Assembly (NCBI GenBank): GCA_963847615.1
Contig: CAWKAN010000007.1
Location: 1-12,778, forward strand
Direction: 5' to 3'
DNA from: Palsa-883 sp963847615
GTDB taxonomy: Bacteria; Pseudomonadota; Alphaproteobacteria; Acetobacterales; Acetobacteraceae
DNA: 12,778 nucleotides
The translations under genes and the position numbers were made by a program. Below, one piece after another: positions 7,019 through 12,778 of this stretch; positions within the stretch are counted from its first letter, which is position 1; every line of letters starts with the position of its first letter. The notes beneath the pieces were generated by a model, which was given only the letters and a program-made list of their open reading frames with translations, did not search any database and had not been told where the DNA came from.

Positions 7019-7190
7019 ATGGCGTTGACTGTTGGACGGCCCCGTAGGGCGGAAAAGCGCAGCGCCTTCCGCCGTCGGACGGTGGCGGGATATGTTGTTG
7101 GGGACGTCGGCAGATGCGAGCGGCTCGCCCGGCGGTGGCGGAAGGCGCTGCGCTTTTCCGCCCTACGGGCCGTCCAACGGTCAACGCCAT
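7019..7190. repeat. Large BIME/MITE-like inverted repeat, copy 2 of the REP family
   Basis: Arms 7019-7073 and 7137-7190 are complementary over about 54 bp with one mismatch and one extra C; the spacer is 63 nt. Each arm contains the same GTAG-foot hairpin as at 1656-1729, with stem GGCGGAA (7048-7054)/TTCCGCC (7067-7073) in place of GGCGGGA/TCCCGCC, so both sides of the stem changed together. Weaker outer repeats extend it: GCAAGCAAG at 6990-6998 is inverted at 7222-7230, and AGCAAGAATTT (7001-7011) matches 7218-7228 inverted with one mismatch. No ORF is carried inside. Confidence 0.82.
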
Positions 7191-7363
7191 AAGAGCGAAG
7201 AACTTTAACACGGAGGAAATCCTTGCTTGCTTGCGATGCAGCCAGCGCCCAGGTCGCATCACCGGAGCGCGCCGACCGCCTCGGGCAACGATAGGTGCAT
7301 GCCGTAGGGACTTGACCGGGGACTTGTGCCGGCCATCTGTCGCGGCACCGTGCCGGAGGGGCC

Positions 7364-7384
7364 GGCCGGGGGGATCCCCCGGCC
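7364..7384. other. GC-rich near-palindrome upstream of the molybdoenzyme gene
   Basis: GGCCGGGGG (7364-7372) can pair with CCCCGGCC (7377-7384) around a GATC centre, with one G bulged. It ends 47 bp before the ATG at 7432. It has no U-tract, so it is not a classical terminator. It could be a leader hairpin in the mRNA or a protein-binding palindrome. The role is inference. Confidence 0.4.
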
Positions 7385-7431
7385 AGCCCCGGTCCACCCA
7401 AAATGCGCGCGGCTGATGACGGAGGGAATGC

Positions 7432-9757
7432 ATGGCTGCCACGGCGCTGGCGACGCGATCCACCATCGGTGACGCACCGAAACGTCGCGAGGATGCGCGG
7501 TTCCTCATCGGTCGCGGGGCCTACCTCGACGACCTGGTGTTCGACCGCCTGACGCACGCCGCCCTGCTGCGCTCGCCGCATGCCCACGCGCGGATCGCCC
7601 GCCTCGACGTCACCGCGGCCCGAGCCGCCCCCGGCGTGCTTGCCGTTCTCACCGGCGAGGACGCGGACGCCGATGGGCTGCGGCCGATGCTGCCCGTCGC
7701 GCAGGCCAACACGCAGACGGGGGAACCCTTCGCCTTCGCGCCGCAACCCTTGCTGGCGCAGGGCACGGTGCGCCATGTCGGCGAGCCGGTGGTGCTGATC
7801 GTCGCCGAGACGCACGCCCAGGCGCTGGATGCCGCCGAGCGCATTGCGATCGAATATGATCCGCTGCAAGCCGTCGTCACCGCCGCCGCCGCAACCGCGC
7901 CCGGCGCGCCGCTGCTGTCGCCGCTGGTGCCCGGCAATCTGTGCATGGACTGGCATGCCGGCGACGCCGCCGCGACCGAGGCCGCCTTCGCCGCCGCCGC
8001 GCACGCGGTCACGCGGCGGCTCGACAACCACCGCATCGTCACCAACCCGATGGAGCCGCGCGGCGGCATCGGCAGCTACGACGCGGCCGGCGATCGCTAC
8101 ACGCTGCACGTCTCCAGCCAGAACATCCACGCCAACCGCGACCTGGCGGCGCGCGCGCTTGGGCGTGCCGCCCGCCCGCGTGCGGTTCATCGCCCCGGAT
8201 GTCGGCGGCGGCTTCGGCGCCAAGAACTTCGCCTATGCCGAGCACGCGCTGGTCCTGTGGGCGGCAAAGCGGGTCGGTCGGCCGGTGAAATGGATCGCCA
8301 GCCGCGAGCGAGGTATTCCTGTCCGACCATCAGGCCCGCGACCATCAGGCCGAGGCGTCGCTGGCGCTCGATGCGGCGGGAAAATTTCTGGCGCTGCGCA
8401 TCGTCAGCACGTCGCCAACATCGGCGCCTACATGGTGGGCGGCGCCGGCGGCGTGCAAACCTACCAGTACACCCATCTGCCCGGCACCGTCTACGCCATT
8501 CCGGCGATCGCGCTGCAGGTGCGCAGCGGTGCTGACCAACACCACGCCGATCGGCGTCACCCGCGGCCCCGGCTTCGCCGAGATGGTCAACATCATGGAG
8601 CGGCTGATCGATGCGGCGGCGCGCCAATGCGGCTTCGACCGCGCCGCGCTGCGCCGGCGCAATTTGGTCCCGCCGAGCCACGCCGATGACCAACGCGTTC
8701 GGCTTAACGTCGTGGACAGCGGGCGATTTCGCGGCAACTTTTGATCGCGCGCTGGCGCGGGCGGACGTGGCGGGGTTCTCCGCGCGCCGCGCCGCACAGC
8801 GAGGCGCGCGGCTGGCTGCGTGGGCTGGGCTTTGCCTACCACATCAAGGCGACCGGCGGCTCGCCGCACGAGAATGTCGATATCCGCTTCGAGGACGACG
8901 GCAGCGTGGCGCTGATCACCGGCACGCAGACGATCGGCCAGGGCCACGAGACGACGTTCCCGCAGATTCTCGCCGACCGGCTCGGCGTTCCCAACGCGCT
9001 CATCCGCCTGCGCCAGGGCGACACCGACCTGATCCCGACCGGCGGCGGGCACGGCAGTTCGCGCGCGACCTACATGGGCGGCACGGCGATCTGGCGCGCA
9101 TCGGAAGCGATCGTCGCCAAGGGACGCCGCATCGCCGCCGAGGCATGCTGGAAGCGGCGGAAGCGGACATCTTTTTCGCGACGGCCAGTTCTCAGTCGAT
9201 CGGCACCAACCGCTCGGTCGCGCTGCTGGATGTCGCCGCGCGCGCGCGCGACGCTCGGCACGCCGCTCGACACCTACCACGCCTGGACGCGCGAACACAT
9301 GACCTTTCCCAACGGCACGCATGTCGTCGAGGTGGAGATCGATCGCGACACCGGGCCGTGTCGCCTGGTGCGGCACACCGCGGTCGACGATTACGGCGTG
9401 CTGGTGAATCCGATGATCGCCGCCGGCCAGGCGCACGGCGCGATCGCCCAGGGCGCCGGCCAGGCGCTGCTGGAACGCGCGGTCTACGACGCGGTGTCCG
9501 GCCAGCCGGTCGCGGCGTCGTTCATGGACTACGCGATGCCGCGCGCCGACGATTTTCCGTCGTTCGATCTGGACTTCAATGCCACGCGCTGCACGACCAA
9601 CCCGCTCGGCGTGAAGGGCTGCGGCGAGGCCGGCGCCGTGGCGCTGTTCCCGGCGATCGGCAACGCGGTGCTGGACGCGCTGGCGCCGCTCGGCGTGACC
9701 GGGTTCGATGGTCCGGCGACGCCGTTGCATATCTGGCGGGCGATGCAGGGCGGCTGA
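7432..9757 (+). pseudogene. CoxL/xanthine dehydrogenase-type molybdopterin subunit, multiply frameshifted
   Basis: The gene encodes the large molybdenum-cofactor subunit of an aldehyde oxidase/xanthine dehydrogenase family hydroxylase. ATG 7432 follows GGAGGG by 5 nt. Frame 1 carries the hammerhead domain (LLRSPHAHARI..LDVTAA, VRHVGEPVVLIVAETHAQA) up to about 8158. Family sequence then hops frames: APDVGGGFGAKNFAYAEHA in frame 2; VFLSDHQA in frame 3; ANIGAYMVGG in frame 2; TPIGVTRGPGFAE in frame 3; MTNAFGLT in frame 1; GFAYHIKATGG in frame 2. It ends in frame 2 with LVNPMIAAGQAHGAIAQG and GVKGCGEAG, which holds the catalytic Glu. About ten one-base indels lie between 8155 and 9250; both ends are intact. 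A repaired protein would be about 775 aa, normal for the family. No 2Fe-2S or FAD partner gene lies nearby. It is either a pseudogene or a locally poor sequence. Confidence 0.88.
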
Positions 9758-9773
9758 GCGGGAAAAATCCCGC
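9758..9773 (+). terminator. Hairpin immediately after the molybdoenzyme stop codon
   Basis: GCGGGA (9758-9763), a four-A loop and TCCCGC (9768-9773) form a perfect 6-bp stem starting one base after the TGA. No U-tract follows, so intrinsic termination would be weak. It may instead mark a transcript end or be fortuitous. Confidence 0.35.
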
Positions 9774-9906
9774 CTGCCGATCGTCCCTGCCGGACAACGT
9801 CCATCTCCCGCGGGCGGCGCGCGGAGCAGCGCCATCTTTTCGCCTCCGATCCCATTGCGCCAGGATGGAAAGCCCCAACTCTGCAATCCCCGACCCGCCC
9901 GGATGC

Positions 9907-9911
9907 AGGAG
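9907..9911 (+). promoter_or_regulatory. Ribosome binding site for the ATP-grasp gene GTG start
   Basis: AGGAG lies 8 nt before GTG 9920. This supports the GTG start and the N-terminus (M)TQIHVLHENP. Confidence 0.65.
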
Positions 9912-9919
9912 CCGCCAGC

Positions 9920-10879
9920 GTGACCCAGATCCACGTGCTGCACGAAAACCCCGCCTGGCTGCCGCCGCTGGCCCATGCCTTCGACCAGCGCGGCCTGCCC
10001 TGGACCGAATGGTTCCTGCACGAAACCAGCTTCGATCTCGCGGCCCCGCCGCCCCAGGGCGTGTTCTACAACCGCATGAGCGCGTCATCCCACACGCGCG
10101 ACCATCGTTACTCCGCCGAGCTGACCGCCTGCGTGCTCGCCTGGCTGACGCGCTGGGGACGCCGCGTGGTCAACGGGCCGGACGCGCTCGATCTGGAGAT
10201 CAGCAAGGTCCGGCAATACGCCCTGCTGGAACGCCACGGCATCGCCACGCCGCGCACCGTCCTGGTGGCCGGGCGCGACCTGATCGTCGCCGCGGCGGAA
10301 CGGCATTTCGCCGGCCAGCCGGTGATCCTGAAGCCGAACCGCGGTGGCAAGGGGTTCGGCGTGCGGCTGTTCCACAGCGCCGCGAGCCTCGCCGCCCATG
10401 TCGCGAGCGACGCCTACGAGGCCCCGGCCGACGGCGTGCACCTGCTGCAGGAGTACGTCCGCGCCCCGGCGCCCTGCATCACCCGGGCCGAGTTCGTCGG
10501 TGGGCGCTTCCTGTACGCGGTCGAGGTGGATACCAGCGACGGCTTCGAGCTGTGCCCGGCCGATGCCTGCGCGGTGGGCGACGCCAATTGCCCGGTCGGC
10601 GAGGCCCCGCGGCAGAAATTCCGGATCGTGGCCGGCATCCCGGAGGCGCTGCGGGCGCGGCTGGAACGCTTCCTGGCCGCCGCCGGGATCGACGTCGCCG
10701 GCATCGAGTTCATCACCGAGGCCGCCGGCCGGACGCTGGTCTACGACGTGAACACCAACACCAACTACAACCAGGACGCCGAGGCGCGCGACGGCCGCAC
10801 CGCGACGGCACGCTCCGGCCCAGGCGCCATCGCGGCCTTTCTGGGCGCCGAGCTGGCCCGGCTACGCGAGGCAGCGTGA
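9920..10879 (+). CDS. ATP-grasp domain protein, RimK-like
   Basis: This 319-aa protein has the ATP-grasp fold used by ligases that join a carboxylate (as acyl-phosphate) to an amine or thiol. Residues 1-95 look like a pre-ATP-grasp domain; 96-290 hold the nucleotide-binding core. Seen: SKVRQYALLERHGIATPRT (a typical start of the ATP-grasp domain), ILKPNRGGKGFGVRLF with K138 and the Gly-rich loop, LLQEYV at the adenine hinge, and the metal site E263 (GIEFI) with D276 and N278 in VYDVNTNTNYN. The GTG start is supported by AGGAG 8 nt upstream. It is close in sequence style to alpha-L-glutamate ligase homologues; the substrate is unknown. It follows the molybdoenzyme gene in the same direction with a 162-bp gap. 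Its last 18 bp overlap the end of the convergent pentapeptide-repeat gene. Confidence 0.88.
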   Translation: MTQIHVLHENPAWLPPLAHAFDQRGLPWTEWFLHETSFDLAAPPPQGVFYNRMSASSHTRDHRYSAELTACVLAWLTRWGRRVVNGPDALDLEISKVRQYALLERHGIATPRTVLVAGRDLIVAAAERHFAGQPVILKPNRGGKGFGVRLFHSAASLAAHVASDAYEAPADGVHLLQEYVRAPAPCITRAEFVGGRFLYAVEVDTSDGFELCPADACAVGDANCPVGEAPRQKFRIVAGIPEALRARLERFLAAAGIDVAGIEFITEAAGRTLVYDVNTNTNYNQDAEARDGRTATARSGPGAIAAFLGAELARLREAA

Positions 10880-12211
10880 CTCCAGGTTGCCGTCGGTTTC
10901 GCACAGCATGCCGTGCGATGCCGGATCGAAGCCGGGGGGAAACTCCGTCGCTGCGTTGAACCGGGCGCCGGTCAGGCTGGCCGGGATCAGGGTCGCATCG
11001 GCCAGCCTGGCGGATCCCAGGTCGGCGTCGGCCAGGTCCACCTGATCCAACCGCGCCTGCGACAGATTGGCCGCGTGCAAGTCGGCCCCACGCAGCCGCG
11101 CCCGCGTGAAGCTGGTCACCTGGAACCGCCCGCCAGGCATCAGCAGGGGGCTCGCGTTGATCCGCGCCAGGCAGCACCCGGTCAGCGTCGCCCGGGTGAG
11201 CGTGGCACCGCGCAGGTCCGCACCGGACAAATCCGCGTCGCGCGCGTCGACCAGGCCGAGGTCGGCCATCGCCAGCGATGCGCCGCGCAGCCGGCCGCCG
11301 CGCACCACCGCTCCGCGCAGGATCGCGGCCCCGAGCAGGACCCCTCGCAAGTCCAGGGCGGAGAGATCCTGCCCCGACAGGTCAGCCCTCGCGCCAACCT
11401 TGCCGAGGCTTTCGATCCACAGCCCGTGCTGCCCGATCACCGCCATGACGTCCACCTGGCCGGCGCGCAGCCGGGCCGCCGGCTCCGGGGCCGGGTCGCG
11501 CGTGACCTCTAAATCGGTCTCATCCAACAACGCACCGGTGAGGCTGACGCCGGCGAGACGGGCCCCGTTCAACACGGTCCGGCTCATGTTCGCGCCATCC
11601 AGCCGGGCGCGGGTCAGATTGGCGCGGGTGAAATTCGCCTGTTCCAGGTTGCACCCGGTGAGATCCGCCTTGGACAGTTCGGCTTCGACGAAGCTGCTGT
11701 TGCGCAGGTTCGCATCGCGCAGGTCGGCATGTTGCGGCCGGCCGTCGGCGGCAGCGGGTCCCAGGCCGGCGCCATGCCGGCCAGAGGCCGCGCGCTTGTT
11801 GTCATGCAACTCGCCGGCCTGACGCGTCAGCAGCACCCCTTCCCGCAGATCCGCCCCGGCCAGGTCGCAGGCCAACATGAGTGCATCGCGCAGCACAACT
11901 CCGCGCATGTCGCAACGCACCAGCTGCGCGCCGGTGAGATCGGCCTCGGTGAGGTCGGCCGCGAACAGCGTCGCATCGGTCAGGTTGGTGCCGACCAGGC
12001 GGGCGTGGTGCAATCGGGCCCCGGTCAGGTCGATCCCGATCAGACAGCGGCCGCTGAGATTGCGGCCGGACAGATCGTGGAATTTGAGGAAGGCTCGCTG
12101 CCCGCCCGGCTGACCGGTCGCGAACATCTCGTGCGCGCGCAGGACCTCCTCAAGCCGGGCGGGCTCGATCTGAGCCAATGGGGCATGCGGATCGTGACTC
12201 GACGAGGGCAA
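10862..12211 (-). CDS. Pentapeptide-repeat protein with two repeat blocks
   Basis: With a TTG start at 12211 the product is 449 aa. Dozens of A(D/N)LXX-type repeats (for example ADLTEADLTGAQL) predict right-handed quadrilateral beta-helices. A short N-terminal helix (ARLEEVLRAHEMF, 18-30) leads into block 1 (about 40-235), interrupted by a low-complexity loop at about 130-160. A linker with HGLWIESLGKVGARADLSG (about 262-280) repeats the helix-then-first-coil pattern of the N-terminus and starts block 2 (276 to about 425), suggesting internal duplication. Such proteins often mediate protein contacts; some mimic DNA (Qnr/MfpA), but nothing here points to gyrase. In-frame ATGs at 12250 and 12301 lack a good ribosome site, and the frame further upstream runs through intergenic repeats. 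It converges on the ATP-grasp gene. No signal peptide is evident. Confidence 0.88.
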   Translation of the reverse strand: MPSSSHDPHAPLAQIEPARLEEVLRAHEMFATGQPGGQRAFLKFHDLSGRNLSGRCLIGIDLTGARLHHARLVGTNLTDATLFAADLTEADLTGAQLVRCDMRGVVLRDALMLACDLAGADLREGVLLTRQAGELHDNKRAASGRHGAGLGPAAADGRPQHADLRDANLRNSSFVEAELSKADLTGCNLEQANFTRANLTRARLDGANMSRTVLNGARLAGVSLTGALLDETDLEVTRDPAPEPAARLRAGQVDVMAVIGQHGLWIESLGKVGARADLSGQDLSALDLRGVLLGAAILRGAVVRGGRLRGASLAMADLGLVDARDADLSGADLRGATLTRATLTGCCLARINASPLLMPGGRFQVTSFTRARLRGADLHAANLSQARLDQVDLADADLGSARLADATLIPASLTGARFNAATEFPPGFDPASHGMLCETDGNLESRCLA

Positions 12212-12219
12212 CCGGGTAG

Positions 12220-12224
12220 CCTCC
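12220..12224 (-). promoter_or_regulatory. Ribosome binding site supporting a TTG start
   Basis: On the reverse strand GGAGG lies 8 nt upstream of the in-frame TTG at 12211-12209. The alternative ATG codons at 12250 and 12301 have no comparable site, so the unusual TTG is preferred. Confidence 0.55.
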
Positions 12225-12431
12225 GAAAGGATCGGAACGTGCGCCGGCATACCAGGACAACGCTTAAGCAAGTCTTTAGCGGCGGTGGAAAGGTCCCCCA
12301 TTGGCTGGGCGAAACCCCCGCGTTTACGTCCTTCGCACCACTGAGCGGGTTCATCGTGTGGCACCGTCGCGCCGCGCGTACACCTCGCCCGCGCTGGCGG
12401 GCAAGGGCGGCGAAGAGCGGACCAAGGCCTG

Positions 12432-12452
12432 CCCCCGGGCTTGACCCGGGGG
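12432..12452. repeat. Short hairpin repeat with CTTGA loop
   Basis: CCCCCGGG (12432-12439) and CCCGGGGG (12445-12452) form a perfect 8-bp stem around CTTGA. Palindromes of this composition recur between genes in alphaproteobacterial genomes. It has no U-tract. Confidence 0.6.
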
Positions 12453-12575
12453 TCGCGGAGCCCTCGCGACGCGGGTGAGGGAGCTGCGCGCGGCACCGCC
12501 CTCCCCACCCTCATCCCCAAGACACCCGCCCCACCGGCTCCCCCCACCCTCCGCTTCCGGCGCGATCGCCCGCGT

Positions 12576-12629
12576 ATAGGGTCGTTGCGCGCAATCCGCG
12601 TTTCGCACTCCGCCACGACCACCAGCCAC
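12576..12629 (+). repeat. Direct repeat, copy A
   Basis: The first 23 nt (12576-12598) are identical to 12715-12737, and the next 31 nt match imperfectly; the copies start 139 bp apart. The unit begins ATAGGGTCGTTGCGCGCAAT and contains the palindrome TTGCGCGCAA at 12585-12594. Confidence 0.75.
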
Positions 12630-12655
12630 AGGCTGGGACCAGACCCTCAAGCTCT

Positions 12656-12678
12656 CCCCCTCCCCTTGAGGGAGGGGG
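12656..12678. repeat. C/G-tract hairpin with CTTGA loop
   Basis: CCCCCTCCC (12656-12664) pairs with GGGAGGGGG (12670-12678) around CTTGA, giving a 9-bp stem. It has the same loop as the hairpin at 12432-12452 and lies between the two direct-repeat copies. Confidence 0.6.
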
Positions 12679-12714
12679 GCGGGGGGAGGGGACGGCGCGC
12701 GAGACGCTGCGCGC

Positions 12715-12768
12715 ATAGGGTCGTTGCGCGCAATCCGGATTCCGCGCCCCGCCACCACCGCCAGCCAC
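12715..12768 (+). repeat. Direct repeat, copy B
   Basis: Second copy of the unit at 12576. The 23-nt core is identical, with the TTGCGCGCAA palindrome at 12724-12733, and the following 31 nt diverge at several positions. Confidence 0.75.
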
Positions 12769-12778
12769 GCCGTCCCGC

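Larger units (their letters stand above)
6476..7431. other. 956-bp mostly non-coding stretch between two gene blocks
   Basis: The stretch holds one plausible small reverse-strand gene (6603-6791), the large inverted repeat at 6990-7234 and a GC-rich hairpin at 7364-7384. Other open frames across 6476-6990 are Pro/Arg/Ser-rich, mutually antisense and without family motifs, so I do not call them. No tRNA, CRISPR or recognised riboswitch is visible. DNA between 7195 and 7225 is less GC-rich than the rest. It separates the D-glutamate-type operon from the molybdoenzyme gene. Confidence 0.6.
12212..12778. other. Non-coding, repeat-rich stretch at the right edge
   Basis: I see no convincing gene here. 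Open frames on both strands are Arg/Pro/Gly-rich and antisense to each other. The first 100 bp (about 12220-12300) is less GC-rich and probably holds the promoter/leader of the pentapeptide-repeat gene, but no -35/-10 pair can be assigned with confidence. The rest carries two hairpins and a direct repeat, listed separately. Confidence 0.55.

Noticed and set aside
7235..7431. A molybdenum-cofactor or other riboswitch in the leader of the molybdoenzyme gene
   Set aside because: The leader has GC-rich pairing potential, but I could not match any conserved riboswitch core.
8345..10021. 558-codon reverse-strand open frame opposite the frameshifted molybdoenzyme
   Set aside because: It is longer than any forward frame there, but has no motifs. 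The interrupted forward frames carry strong CoxL-family motifs on both sides, so the reverse frame is a shadow.
1..12778. CRISPR array, tRNA or rRNA genes, or an insertion sequence with its own transposase
   Set aside because: I saw no regularly spaced short direct repeats, no tRNA-like cloverleaf ending, no rRNA motif and no transposase-like protein in any frame.

Overview
The window is GC-rich (roughly 70% by eye) and tightly packed with long ORFs using GC-rich third codon positions. Protein character (an SelA-like lyase, D-glutamate-cyclase proteins, a CoxL-like molybdoenzyme, a large pentapeptide-repeat protein) and the repeat content suggest an alphaproteobacterium, plausibly Rhodospirillales/Acetobacteraceae. 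The taxonomic guess is inference; no rRNA or other marker gene is present.

Layout. (1) 54-670: a small bicistron encoding a colicin E3-type 16S rRNase cytotoxic domain with the complete Asp/His/Glu/Arg catalytic set at colicin E3 spacing, and an overlapping cognate-type immunity protein. The toxin has no recognisable delivery domains. (2) 667-1647: a doubtful antitoxin-like remnant, then a PhyH-type Fe(II)/2-oxoglutarate dioxygenase gene broken by one inserted base. (3) 1656-1729: a palindromic REP/BIME-type repeat. (4) 1833-6475: an intact four-gene operon of a class III (glutamate-1-semialdehyde aminomutase-like) PLP enzyme, a SelA/D-glucosaminate-6-phosphate ammonia-lyase-like PLP enzyme with an extra C-terminal beta domain, a DUF1445 protein and a DUF4392 protein. 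The last two correspond, in order, to the two halves of human D-glutamate cyclase (DGLUCY). (5) 6476-7431: a mostly non-coding stretch with one small reverse-strand ORF, a second and larger BIME-like inverted repeat, and a GC-rich hairpin. (6) 7432-9757: a CoxL/xanthine-dehydrogenase-type molybdopterin subunit gene whose middle ~1.1 kb carries about ten single-base indels, while its ends are intact. (7) 9920-10879: an ATP-grasp ligase-like protein. (8) 10862-12211, reverse strand: a pentapeptide-repeat protein with two repeat blocks, convergent with and overlapping the ATP-grasp gene. (9) 12212-12778: non-coding DNA with two hairpins and a 54-bp direct repeat.

How it may work together. Region 4 looks like a pathway acting on D-glutamate or a related amino acid: two PLP enzymes feed or accompany a two-subunit cyclase that would make 5-oxo-D-proline. 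The broken dioxygenase just upstream may once have belonged to it. The toxin/immunity pair and the repeats mark the edges as accessory DNA. The broken genes are either real pseudogenes or local sequence errors; the indels preserve family motifs in alternating frames, so the damage is recent or artefactual.
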